From the NCBI RefSeq assembly GCF_042847215.1, contig NZ_AP031500.1, positions 1,116,001 through 1,180,000 on the forward strand: a stretch of DNA of 64,000 nt, in the 5' to 3' direction. Below are positions 51,005 to 60,253 of the stretch, in pieces. The translations under genes were made by a program, and so were the position numbers. The notes under the pieces were generated by a model. The model saw only the letters and a program-made list of their open reading frames with translations. It did no database searches and was not told the origin of the DNA. Position 1 is the first letter of the stretch. Every line of letters begins with the position of its first letter. Source of the DNA: Gilvimarinus japonicus. GTDB taxonomy: Bacteria > Pseudomonadota > Gammaproteobacteria > Pseudomonadales > Cellvibrionaceae.

Positions 51005-52312
51005 ATGCAAAATTTTTTACGCCTGTGGCACGACTCGGGCATTTACCACCTCGACCTAGGTCAGGGTGTTATGTTGCTGGTAGGCTTGCTGCTTTTGTTT
51101 TTGGCGATTCGCAAAGGCTTTGAGCCGCTGTTATTAGTACCGATTGGTTTTGGTGCTATTTTGGCTAATATCCCCGGCGCGGGTTTATCGCTCTCGGCGG
51201 TAGAAAATGCCATCGCTTCAGGGTACCCCGATGTGTTAGCGCAAATTGCCCAAGTATTGGGCGCGAGCGCTGACGCTGGCATGCAAGCACTAAACGATGC
51301 CTACAAGCACGCACCTGCGGCGGTACAGGCGGATGCCTATCGCCTAGCGACCGACCTTGGCTATGCCAACGGTATGCTCTACTCGTTTTATACCGTGGCG
51401 ATTGGCAGTGGTGTTGCGCCGCTGGTGATCTTTATGGGTGTGGGTGCCATGACCGACTTTGGCCCGTTGTTGGCTAATCCTAAAACGCTGTTTCTTGGCG
51501 CCGCAGCGCAGTTTGGTATTTTTGCCACGGTGCTGGGCGCGGTAGGCTTGTCGGTAACCGGCGTTATCGACTTCTCGATTCAGGATGCCGCCGCCATTGG
51601 TATTATTGGCGGGGCCGACGGCCCAACCGCGATTTACGTGGCGAGTATTCTTGCGCCTGAGTTGCTGGGTGCGATTGCGGTTGCTGCCTACTCGTATATG
51701 GCGTTGGTGCCGCTGATTCAGCCGCCGATTATGCGCGCGCTAACCAATGACGACGAGCGCAAAATTCGGATGGAGCAAATGCGTGTTGTCTCTAAGCGTG
51801 AAAAGATTGTGTTTCCGCTGATTTTGCTGATCTTGGTGGCGTTAATCTTGCCCAGCGCAGCGCCACTGTTAGGCATGTTTTGTTTTGGTAACCTGATGCG
51901 TGAGTGTGGTGTGGTGGAGCGTTTAAGCGATACCTCGCAAAATGCCTTGATCAATATCACCACTATCTTTCTCGGTTTGTCGGTGGGTTCAAAGCTTGCC
52001 GCCGATAAATTTCTCGACCCTAAAACCTTGGGTATTTTGGCGCTGGGGATTATCGCATTTGGTATTGGCACCGCGATGGGGGTGTTAACCGCTAAGTTTA
52101 TGAACCTGTTCTGTAAACATAAGATTAACCCCTTGATTGGCTCGGCTGGTGTCTCGGCGGTGCCGATGGCGGCACGGGTATCTAACAAAGTTGGGCTTGA
52201 GGCCAATCCGCAAAACTACTTGCTAATGCACGCCATGGGCCCCAATGTGGCCGGCGTTATTGGTTCGGCGGTAGCGGCCGGGGTTATGATTTCAATTGTA
52301 TCGTCACTGTAA
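51005..52312 (+). CDS. oadB: oxaloacetate decarboxylase beta subunit (Na+ pump)
   Basis: 435 residues, about nine to eleven hydrophobic segments. Conserved parts: GFGAILANIPGAG, VAIGSGVAPLVIFMGVGAMTDFGPLLANPK, IGIIGGADGPTAIYVAS (with the pump Asp of GADGPT) and the late NPLIGSAGVSAVPMAARV. Decarboxylates carboxybiotin and exports sodium, turning oxaloacetate decarboxylation into a sodium gradient. Ends the oad operon; GCCGGTG/CACCGGTGC follows as a weak hairpin near 52320-52350. Confidence 0.96.
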   Translation: MQNFLRLWHDSGIYHLDLGQGVMLLVGLLLLFLAIRKGFEPLLLVPIGFGAILANIPGAGLSLSAVENAIASGYPDVLAQIAQVLGASADAGMQALNDAYKHAPAAVQADAYRLATDLGYANGMLYSFYTVAIGSGVAPLVIFMGVGAMTDFGPLLANPKTLFLGAAAQFGIFATVLGAVGLSVTGVIDFSIQDAAAIGIIGGADGPTAIYVASILAPELLGAIAVAAYSYMALVPLIQPPIMRALTNDDERKIRMEQMRVVSKREKIVFPLILLILVALILPSAAPLLGMFCFGNLMRECGVVERLSDTSQNALINITTIFLGLSVGSKLAADKFLDPKTLGILALGIIAFGIGTAMGVLTAKFMNLFCKHKINPLIGSAGVSAVPMAARVSNKVGLEANPQNYLLMHAMGPNVAGVIGSAVAAGVMISIVSSL

Positions 52313-52441
52313 TGTAGCAGCCGGTGTGCGTTTAGGGCACCGGTGCTTTACTCTATTCTAGGCGGGCAACCCGCCGGCTGTGCCGCAACAATCTGACGCA
52401 CGCGGCATAGTTTGACTTGCGTTCACTTGTTGAGACTCGCC

Positions 52442-53809
52442 GTGAGTAATTCTGGAGCTTTCTCCTTACTGCAACACCCAAGGCTGCAAACTGCATTAAC
52501 GCAGCTGGAAATTGCTACCCCTACGCCGGTGCAAGCCGAGGCTATTCCCGCTGTGATTGAGGGGGCCGATGTCGCTGTCTGTGCCCCCACTGGCAGCGGT
52601 AAAACCTTGGCATTTTTGCTGCCTATGTTGCAGTTGTTGCTTACGCGTAAAACCGGCAAAGGCGCTATTCGCGCGCTGGTGCTTACCCCTACGCGAGAAT
52701 TAGCCCGGCAAATCGTCTCTGAGGCGCGCAAACTGTGTGAGCAAGATATGATTAATGTTGTCGCCCTTACGGGCGGCGATAGCAAATCCGCGCAGCGTGA
52801 TTTAATTGCTACGGCCGATCTGTTGGTGGCAACGCCCGGGCGTATGTCTGAGTTTGTCGGTGCTCAGCTTGCCGATCTATCAAACCTTGAGTTTTTAGTA
52901 GTCGATGAAGCCGACCGCACTTTGGATATGGGCTTTGCCGACGAGGTAACCCGCATTGCCAAAGCCTGCGCTGAGCAGCGACAAACCCTATTGTATTCGG
53001 CGACACTGCGGGCCAAGGGGTTAGGGCAGTTGTTGTTGGCGATGACCAACCCCGACACTCTACGCCGCATTGATATCGCTCAGTCAGCCACCAAGATGCA
53101 GCAAGAAAAAATTCTCGCCGACGATTGGCCTCATAAGTGTCAATTGCTGGCCGCGCTGTGTCGCCAGCGCGAGTTTCGGCGTGCGGTGATTTTTGCCAAC
53201 ACCCGCGAGCGGGTGAATGAAATTGTACGTTCACTGGACAGTGCCGAGGTGCGCTCGTTGGCGTTACACGGTGAAGTCGAGGCTAAAATTCGCAAGCAAG
53301 TCATGGCGCGTTTTAGCAGCGGCCAGTGCAACATTCTGGTGGCGACTGACTTGGCGGCACGAGGCCTGGATATCGATGGTATCGATTTAATCATTAACGC
53401 CGATCTGCCTTACAATGTCCCAAGTTTTATCCATCGAGCCGGCCGCACGGCGCGCGCTGATGCCGGTGGTACCGTATTGTCATTAGTCACAGCCCAAGGC
53501 TGGAACCTGATGGCAGATATCGAGCGGCACCTGGGTAAAGCGGCAAAGTTTGTTCAGTTAGAGGGCTTGGTGGCGCGTTATCGCGGCCCGAAAAAAATTA
53601 AAAGTTCGGGTAAAGCGGCGGGCAAAAAGCCGGTTAAGGCACGAGCTAAAAATGCGAAAAAAGACAGCGCCGAGGGCGGCAAGACTAAAAAGCGCCAGCG
53701 GGACCAAAAGAATATTGGGAAGCGTCGCAAAACGGCTGTAAAGGCGACATCATCGAGCGGCCCGAAAGGTTGGGTGAGCCCTAGTAAAAAGAGTGAAAAG
53801 GATGTTTGA
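52442..53809 (+). CDS. DEAD-box RNA helicase
   Basis: 455 residues from GTG 52442. All helicase motifs are visible in order: PTPVQAEAIPAV (Q), APTGSGKT (I), PTRELARQ (Ia), GG, TPGR (Ib), VDEADRTLDMGF (II, DEAD), SAT (III), IFANTRERVNEI (IV), ATDLAARGLDIDGIDLI (V), HRAGRTARA (VI). The C-terminal 75 residues are lysine/arginine-rich (KKIKSSGKAAGKKPVKARAK...), an RNA-binding tail. Ribosome assembly or RNA decay helicase; which one (SrmB/RhlE-like) cannot be told. It overlaps mtfA by 8 bases. Confidence 0.9.
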   Translation: MSNSGAFSLLQHPRLQTALTQLEIATPTPVQAEAIPAVIEGADVAVCAPTGSGKTLAFLLPMLQLLLTRKTGKGAIRALVLTPTRELARQIVSEARKLCEQDMINVVALTGGDSKSAQRDLIATADLLVATPGRMSEFVGAQLADLSNLEFLVVDEADRTLDMGFADEVTRIAKACAEQRQTLLYSATLRAKGLGQLLLAMTNPDTLRRIDIAQSATKMQQEKILADDWPHKCQLLAALCRQREFRRAVIFANTRERVNEIVRSLDSAEVRSLALHGEVEAKIRKQVMARFSSGQCNILVATDLAARGLDIDGIDLIINADLPYNVPSFIHRAGRTARADAGGTVLSLVTAQGWNLMADIERHLGKAAKFVQLEGLVARYRGPKKIKSSGKAAGKKPVKARAKNAKKDSAEGGKTKKRQRDQKNIGKRRKTAVKATSSSGPKGWVSPSKKSEKDV

Positions 53810-54569
53810 TTGGTATCGCCAGTGGCGAGAAAAACGCATTATCCGCGATAACCCCATCGATGAGCGCGACTGGCAACAGGTGTTAAAACAGCTGCCGGTG
53901 TTGCAAGGTTTAACCGACGACGAGCTTACGCGTCTGCGCCGCTTAGCGATTTTGTTTATCCACGAAAAAGATTTTGTCGGGATTCAGGGGCAGGTTTTAA
54001 CCGGCAATATGGCGCTTTTGATTGCCCTGCAAGCCTGCTTACCGATTTTGAATTTGGGTATCGAGTGGTATCACGGCTGGCAGTCGATACTGGTGTACCC
54101 CGCCGCTTTTAAAGCGCAGCGCACGCAGCTGGATGCCAGTGGTGTGGCCCATGAGGTAGAGCACCATTTAGCCGGTGAGGCCTGGAATCAAGCGGGTGTC
54201 GTCTTGGCGTGGGATGAAACAGCTAAAGCGGGCGTGATTGACGGCCACAACTTAGTGATCCATGAGTTTGTCCATAAACTCGATATGCTCAATGGCGCGG
54301 CCGATGGTTTTCCGCCATTGCGAGCAGGCATGTCGGTGGACGATTGGACGGCAAGTTTTGGTCAGGCGTTTGAAGATTTATCCGCTAAAGTGGCGCGTGG
54401 TGAATATACCGATATTGATCGCTACGGGGCGACGAACCCCGCCGAGTTTGTCGCGGTTACCAGCGAAGTATTTTTTGAGTTGCCTAAGCTGTTAGCCGAT
54501 GCCTATCCCTCTGTGTACCGTAACTATGTGGCCTTTTACGGTCAGAACCCCGCCGATCGTTTGCCGTAG
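53802..54569 (+). CDS. mtfA: zinc-dependent peptidase MtfA
   Basis: 255 residues from ATG 53802 (an in-frame GTG at 53793 is possible). Zinc metallopeptidase motif HEFVHKLDMLNG with His154, Glu155 and His158; the third ligand lies in EFVAVTSEVFFE. In E. coli MtfA binds the repressor Mlc and links sugar phosphotransferase control to ptsG; it also has aminopeptidase activity. Preceding helicase gene overlaps its start, an unusual pairing by function. Confidence 0.88.
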   Translation: MFDWYRQWREKRIIRDNPIDERDWQQVLKQLPVLQGLTDDELTRLRRLAILFIHEKDFVGIQGQVLTGNMALLIALQACLPILNLGIEWYHGWQSILVYPAAFKAQRTQLDASGVAHEVEHHLAGEAWNQAGVVLAWDETAKAGVIDGHNLVIHEFVHKLDMLNGAADGFPPLRAGMSVDDWTASFGQAFEDLSAKVARGEYTDIDRYGATNPAEFVAVTSEVFFELPKLLADAYPSVYRNYVAFYGQNPADRLP

Positions 54570-54921
54570 CTCACCCATGCCCTTATGTAGCGCGAATGAC
54601 GACCAAGTTAAATGTTTGTGACATCTTCTGGTGCGTTTATTTCGAAGCCTTAAAAAACTCGAAAAAGGCGTTGACCAGTCTCGTAATTTGGGAATAGTAT
54701 GGATTTCGAGGGTATATATTGTGGTTTGATTGGCTTGTAGACACAAGTCAACGTCTGTCCACTTTATCGCTCGGGTCAACAATGCATCCAACCACAGGAG
54801 TGATTTTTCTTCGCGTAACCTTCTTTGCATAACCTAGTAAGGCTCATTGCCTGCGGTGCTAAACCGTTCAACAGCCCATGCGATGCGCCGGTGTTACTTT
54901 GATTTGACAAGGACAATACTC

Positions 54922-55731
54922 ATGGCGAAAAGATCTCACGCACGACGCAATAATCACCAGTACCACGAGATGGACGACGGCGGTTTCAAAAACTCTAAAG
55001 GGCGCGGTAAATCGGCCCGCAAGCATCGCCGGGAGGATGGCAATATCGTCGAGATAAAAGGCCGCTCCCAACAGCTTGAAACCGCTTACAGTCCGCAACG
55101 CTCTTCACAACCTCTCGTCGCTCAAACCCCTTCGCAACAACGCTACATCGACGCTATCAAAACTCACAACTTAACCTTTGGTACCGGCCCGGCTGGCACC
55201 GGCAAGAGTTATTGTGCCGGGGCCTTGGCTGCAGAGGCGTTGGAGTCTGGTCGTATTGAGCGCATCATTCTAACCCGCCCGGCGGTAGAGGCCGGCGAAC
55301 AGCTAGGTTTTTTGCCCGGCGCTTTGGATGAGAAGTTCTCGGTTTACATCGATGCCTTTCGCGATATTCTCAATGAGAGGCTAGGTGCGGGAACGGTGGA
55401 TTACTGTCTGCGTCACGGCCGAATTGTGGCCGCCCCGCTGGCTTTTATGCGCGGTAAAACATTTAACAACCGTACGTTTGTCGTGCTCGATGAGGCACAA
55501 AATACATCACCCACTCAAATGAAAATGTTTTTAACCCGCATCGGTGAAGACTGCAAAGTAGTCATTAATGGCGACATTGAGCAGAGCGATATTCGCGGTC
55601 GCAACGGTTTAGCGGATGCCATCGATAAGCTTGACGGTGTCAACTCTGTTTATGTGCATCGCTTTGAGCGCGAAGATATTGTCCGCAGCGGTTTGGTGCG
55701 CGATATTATCGATCGTTACGAGCTGAGTTAA
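54922..55731 (+). CDS. PhoH-family ATPase
   Basis: 269 residues from ATG 54922, which has AAGGAC 10 bases upstream; a longer frame from 54847 has none. Short basic N-terminus (MAKRSHARRNNHQYHEMDDGG), then the PhoH core: FGTGPAGTGKSYCAGALA (Walker A), TRPAVEAGEQLGFLPG, FVVLDEAQNTSPTQMKMFLTRIG (Walker B) and NGDIEQSDIRGRNGLADAI. Cytosolic ATPase thought to act in RNA metabolism. No KH or PIN domain, so it is a PhoH-proper rather than PhoH2. Followed by a long gap. Confidence 0.88.
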   Translation: MAKRSHARRNNHQYHEMDDGGFKNSKGRGKSARKHRREDGNIVEIKGRSQQLETAYSPQRSSQPLVAQTPSQQRYIDAIKTHNLTFGTGPAGTGKSYCAGALAAEALESGRIERIILTRPAVEAGEQLGFLPGALDEKFSVYIDAFRDILNERLGAGTVDYCLRHGRIVAAPLAFMRGKTFNNRTFVVLDEAQNTSPTQMKMFLTRIGEDCKVVINGDIEQSDIRGRNGLADAIDKLDGVNSVYVHRFEREDIVRSGLVRDIIDRYELS

Positions 55732-56185
55732 CCCCCTCCACTGGCCCCTGCGCGCGGCGCGGGGGCGACTCCCTTCGCTGTGACTTACGTCCGTTTTTTA
55801 AATGATCTGTTTGCGTCGCGGGCGCGTAATACTGGCAAAATTATTTATACAAATAATTGCGTTTTTTGTGATGTGCACCAATATGGTTATATTGGCGTAG
55901 CGGTTTAACAGCTAGTTCTTATAAGCAAGTGGCTGGTTTTTCTTGAACCTTATTCCATTAATGAAGTAAGATCGCCGCTAGAATGTAGAAACATGTGACA
56001 TGGTTCTCATTTCTGGTGGCTATCAATACCAGTTGGCACATAACCCAACGTTATTTTAATATGCCTGTCGCACCGGTGTTAAACGCTAGCGGGCCAATAA
56101 ACATTAGCCGTACAAAAACGAGCGGCCACTGCTATTATGTAGCTAATAGACCGTTAAAATTGACATGATCATTGAGGGAAATTCA
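55732..56185 (+). other. 454-base intergenic region before the secretion locus
   Basis: Near its left end CCCCTGCGC-GCG-GCGCGGGGG (55750-55768) makes a strong hairpin without a T-tract after the PhoH gene. AT-rich DNA follows (55850-56160), likely holding the promoter of the secretion operon; no pair of boxes stands out. No coding frame. Confidence 0.5.
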
Positions 56186-58027
56186 ATGCCACTCGCTCTC
56201 CGTAAATCAGGAACGTTTACGCGCGTCTTGACGAGTTTTTGGCTGACGGGACTTGGTGCAGCCGCCTTTGCACAATCCGCTAGTGAAGCACCAGCGCAAA
56301 CAACCACGGTAGATACCAACCCGACCTCGGGCATGATCGTCGAAGCGAACACGTCAAGTCGCGATGTGGTTTTGCGAGCACTTGAGTATAACCCTGAAGT
56401 GCAAGCGGCTTGGCACACTTACCAAGCCGCCACCCACAATGTCGGAACCGCCCGCGGGCAATACTTACCCTCTGTTGATTTAACCGCTAGTACAGGTAAA
56501 CAGCGACGCGATTTTGACGACCGCGACGATTACGATATTAACAGCGCCGAGATATCCTTGACGCAGATGTTGTTTGACGGCTTTCGTGTTTCTGGTGAGG
56601 TGAGTCGCTTAGATAGTGCGCGTCAAGTGCGCTACTTAGAACTGCTTGATACCGTTGATAATCTCGCGCTTGAGTCGTTTGAGGTGGCGGAAGACCTAGT
56701 GCGCTATCGCAAGCTATTAAAATTGGCCCGGAGCAACTATCAAGAACACTTAGATGTTCAAGGTCAAATTGGCGACCGGGTTGACCAAGGCGTAGGGCGT
56801 CGCGCCGACCTTGATCAAGTGGATGGCCGGGTGGCGCTGGCCGAGTCTAATCTTTTGACGGAGGCGGCTAACTTACACGACGTTACCGCTAAGTACCTAA
56901 GACTTGTGGGTGATCTTCCGCCTGAGCGTTTGGTGCCTAATGACCTGCAATCCGAGCCGCTGCCCGACTCTGTTAAAGAGGTACTCTACGCCGCCTATCA
57001 GGGTAACCCCGGCTTTCATGCCGCAATTAAAAATATCGCAGCGGCACAAGCGTCGGTGCGCACCCAGCGCTCTGGCTACTACCCTCGTGTTGAGTTGCGC
57101 GCGCGCTACGGCACGCAACAAAATTTAGGCGTGTTTGATGACCGGCTTGACCCCGATGATTTTGGCGATGAAGGTGCCATCGAGCTGGCGCTGACGTACA
57201 ATTTATTCAATGGCGGTTCAGATCGTGCCGCGGTAAAGCGCTCTTTATCTGAGGTGAATACCGCTAAAGATCAGCGCGACGTCGCTTGTGTTAATTTGCG
57301 TCAAACGACACAAATTGCCTATAACAATACCCATAGCTTAGAGGAGCGTTTGATCTCACTGGGGCAACACCGCGAAGCGAGTGATCGTGTGCGGCGCGCC
57401 TACTCAGAGCAGTTTCAAATTGGCCAGCGTACCTTGCTCGATCTACTGGATGCCGAGAATGAGTATTTTCAATCGAGCCGGGCTTACATTAATGGGCAGC
57501 ATGAATTAAATATCGCCTACGCCCGGGTGCTGGAGTCGATGGGTAAATTGCTCGTGGCTTTGAATATTGTCCCTGATGACTTACCTTTGGCAGAAGATCT
57601 AGACGAAGACTTAGCCGATATTGATGTTGAGCCGTCTGCGGCTTGTCCGGCGCTGTCGCCTTCTGCTTTGTCGCGCGATGATTTGATAAACCGTGTGGTA
57701 ACTTATGAGGCCGATAATCTGTTTGCCGATAATAGTTCGGTGCTAAACAACTCGGCGATGAATCAGCTGGATCAACTGTTGGCCCGTTACGGCAATCAGT
57801 CGGGCCGTGTGGCCGAAGTTATTATTGCGGCGCAATCGTCCGAGGCTAACCCTTCAAGCGTTAGTCGCTCGCTGGCCCGGGCGCGGGTTACGGCGGTGCG
57901 CGATTATTTGGTGATTAACGGTATCGATGCCGGGCGAGTGGCGGTGCAGCCGGCTAGTGACCCCGAAGGTGCGCTCGTTCGGCCAGCGACGGACCGTATT
58001 GAAATCACTGTTCGTCAATTGCAATAA
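56186..58027 (+). CDS. TolC-family outer-membrane channel fused to OmpA-like domain
   Basis: 613 residues from ATG 56186 (GAGGG eight bases upstream); signal peptide LGAAAFAQ. Residues about 60-460 are the paired TolC repeats: SRDVVLRALEYNPEVQAAWHTYQAA, NVGTARGQYLPSVDLTAS and, in the second half, LTYNLFNGGSDRAAVKRSL and IGQRTLLDLLDAENEYFQSSRAYINGQHELNIAYARVL. From about 500 an OmpA-like peptidoglycan-binding fold follows: NLFADNSSVLNNSAMNQLDQLLARY, VRDYLVINGIDAGRVAVQPASDP and DRIEITVRQL. Outer-membrane exit of the type I system encoded downstream. A TolC-OmpA fusion is uncommon and would tether the channel to the cell wall. Confidence 0.9.
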   Translation: MPLALRKSGTFTRVLTSFWLTGLGAAAFAQSASEAPAQTTTVDTNPTSGMIVEANTSSRDVVLRALEYNPEVQAAWHTYQAATHNVGTARGQYLPSVDLTASTGKQRRDFDDRDDYDINSAEISLTQMLFDGFRVSGEVSRLDSARQVRYLELLDTVDNLALESFEVAEDLVRYRKLLKLARSNYQEHLDVQGQIGDRVDQGVGRRADLDQVDGRVALAESNLLTEAANLHDVTAKYLRLVGDLPPERLVPNDLQSEPLPDSVKEVLYAAYQGNPGFHAAIKNIAAAQASVRTQRSGYYPRVELRARYGTQQNLGVFDDRLDPDDFGDEGAIELALTYNLFNGGSDRAAVKRSLSEVNTAKDQRDVACVNLRQTTQIAYNNTHSLEERLISLGQHREASDRVRRAYSEQFQIGQRTLLDLLDAENEYFQSSRAYINGQHELNIAYARVLESMGKLLVALNIVPDDLPLAEDLDEDLADIDVEPSAACPALSPSALSRDDLINRVVTYEADNLFADNSSVLNNSAMNQLDQLLARYGNQSGRVAEVIIAAQSSEANPSSVSRSLARARVTAVRDYLVINGIDAGRVAVQPASDPEGALVRPATDRIEITVRQLQ

Positions 58028-58102
58028 CGTGTAAGTGTCAGGCCTCGGGGCGTGTGCCTCGGGGCAATAGAGTACCCGATTATATAAGAGACTCAGTATC
58101 GT

Positions 58103-60253
58103 ATGAGTGATAAAGCTGACGAGGTAAGCCACGCCTCGTTACGCGGTGGTCCACTGCTAAATTGTTTACTGATTCTGTCCCGTATGCATGGCGTTAACAC
58201 GTCCGGCTCGACACTGCTGTCCGGCTTACCCTTGCAGCACGAGCAGTTACCTCCCTCGTTATTTGAGCGCGCGGCGCGTCGAGCCGGCCTTACCAGTCAA
58301 TTGGCTCGACGTTCGTTGAGTGATATTAATCAATCGCTATTACCCGTTATTTTGTTGCTCGAAGGCAATGAAGCGTGTGTTTTATTGGGGATTGATGGGG
58401 AGCAGGCCGAAGTTGTTTTTCCTGATCTGGACCAAACCCAGGTTAATATTCCGCTTGAAGAGCTCGAACAGCGCTACAGCGGTCGGGTGATATACGCGCG
58501 CCCGCGTATGCAGTTTAGCGCGCGTAACGCCGACATTCACCAAACCCAAAAAGGGCACTGGTTTTGGGAGGTCATTAAGGCACACCGAGGTTTATATCGC
58601 GATGTGTTGTTCGCGGCGCTGTTGGTGAATGTATTTGCGTTGGCAATGCCGTTGTTTGTGATGAATGTGTACGATCGGGTGGTGCCGAACTTTGCTATTG
58701 AGACACTGTGGGTGTTGGCCTCGGGTGTCGCCATTGTGTTGTGCGCCGACCTGTGTTTAAAAATGGTGCGAGCATGGTTTGTGGATTTGGCGGCAAGCCG
58801 GGTGGATATCACGCTGTCAGCCACTATTATGTCTCGTGTGCTAGGAATGCGCATGAGCGAGCGGCCAACCTCGGTAGGTTCCTACGCGGCCGGCTTACAA
58901 GCGTTTGAATCGGTGCGCAGTTTTATTGGCTCGAGCACGATTATCGCGTTTGTCGACCTTCCTTTTGTGGTGTTGTTCAGCATAATTATTGGCCTCTTAA
59001 CGTCCTGGTGGTTGGTGCTGCCGATTGCGGTAGGGGTGCTTTTGTGTCTGTTGTACGCCGCGGCGGTACAGGCAAAAATGCACGAGTTGTCCATGAGCAG
59101 TATGGAGGCCAGCGCCTATCGCAATGCTGTGTTGGTAGAGAGCCTCAATGGCCTTGAGGCGCTAAAAACCTTAGGGGCTGAAGGTAAAATGCAAAACCTG
59201 TGGGAGAAAACGTCTGTGTTTCTCTCGCGCACGACCACCAAGATGCGCTTGCTCTCGGGCTCGGTAACAACCGGCGCCGTGTGGGTGCAGCAATTGGTGG
59301 CAGTGGCCATTATTATCGTAGGCGTGTATTTAATTACCGCGGGCGAACTTACCCAAGGCGGCCTGATTGCAGCCTATATGTTGTCGTCACGAATTATGGC
59401 GCCCGTGGGCCAAAGCGCCGCGTTAATGATGCAGTATCATCAAGCGGCTACCGCTTTGGAAAGTGTTGATCGAGTCATGAACACCCCGGTTGAACGGCCC
59501 GAGCAAGCGGAGTGGATAGCGCGGCCAAAGCTGGATGGGCGCATTGAGTTTAACAATGTGTCGTTTAGTTATCCTCACGATGAGCGCCATGCGCTGCGCG
59601 ATGTAAGCTTTAGTATTGCCCCAGGTGAAAAAGTGGCGATTCTCGGCCGAAACGGCTCGGGTAAAACCACCATCGAGAAAATTATTGCCGGCCTTTACGC
59701 CCCAAGCGCCGGGCGGGTACTGATTGATAATATTGATATCGGTCAGTTGGACCCGGCGCAATTGCGCCACAATATTGGTTATGTTTCTCAAGACATTAAT
59801 TTGTTTCTCGGTACGCTGCGCGAGAACATCACTATGGCCGACCCGCGTATTGACGATGAACAATTGCTTAAAATTGTCGAGTTGTCGGGGTTGGCCAGTT
59901 TTATTAATTCGCACCCACAGGGCTTATCGATGCCAGTAGGCGAGCGCGGCGAGCTGCTCTCGGGCGGCCAGCGCCAAGCGGTAGCGGTCGCTCGCGCGAT
60001 GGTAACAGACCCGTCTATCTTGCTCTTGGACGAGCCGACCGGTGCCATGGACCACACCAGCGAAGAAGAGCTTAAGCGTAAGCTGGCTAAATTTTCGCTG
60101 GGTAAAACCATGTTGGTGATCACTCACCGCAACTCTTTGCTGGCCATGGTCGATCGTATTATTGTGATCGACGCGGGCAAAATCGTCGCCGATGGGCCGA
60201 AAGATCAAGTGGTCGAAGCTCTGCGTCAGGGTAGAATCGGGAGGGCTAATTAG
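58103..60253 (+). CDS. type I secretion ABC transporter (LapB/LssB-like)
   Basis: 716 residues. N-terminal C39-like domain (about 15-140) lacking the catalytic cysteine, so a docking rather than a cleaving domain, as in RTX exporters. Then six hydrophobic segments (about 155-440) and an ATPase with GRNGSGKTT (Walker A), LSGGQRQAVAVARAM (signature), ILLLDEPTGAMD (Walker B) and ITHR (switch). Exports the adhesin encoded just downstream. Start at 58103 lies 75 bases after the TolC gene; the HlyD-type gene overlaps its stop by one base. Confidence 0.93.
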   Translation: MSDKADEVSHASLRGGPLLNCLLILSRMHGVNTSGSTLLSGLPLQHEQLPPSLFERAARRAGLTSQLARRSLSDINQSLLPVILLLEGNEACVLLGIDGEQAEVVFPDLDQTQVNIPLEELEQRYSGRVIYARPRMQFSARNADIHQTQKGHWFWEVIKAHRGLYRDVLFAALLVNVFALAMPLFVMNVYDRVVPNFAIETLWVLASGVAIVLCADLCLKMVRAWFVDLAASRVDITLSATIMSRVLGMRMSERPTSVGSYAAGLQAFESVRSFIGSSTIIAFVDLPFVVLFSIIIGLLTSWWLVLPIAVGVLLCLLYAAAVQAKMHELSMSSMEASAYRNAVLVESLNGLEALKTLGAEGKMQNLWEKTSVFLSRTTTKMRLLSGSVTTGAVWVQQLVAVAIIIVGVYLITAGELTQGGLIAAYMLSSRIMAPVGQSAALMMQYHQAATALESVDRVMNTPVERPEQAEWIARPKLDGRIEFNNVSFSYPHDERHALRDVSFSIAPGEKVAILGRNGSGKTTIEKIIAGLYAPSAGRVLIDNIDIGQLDPAQLRHNIGYVSQDINLFLGTLRENITMADPRIDDEQLLKIVELSGLASFINSHPQGLSMPVGERGELLSGGQRQAVAVARAMVTDPSILLLDEPTGAMDHTSEEELKRKLAKFSLGKTMLVITHRNSLLAMVDRIIVIDAGKIVADGPKDQVVEALRQGRIGRAN

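Noticed and set aside
54492..54830. 112-codon minus-strand frame
   Set aside because: Overlaps the end of mtfA, has no ribosome site and its translation has no protein-like pattern.
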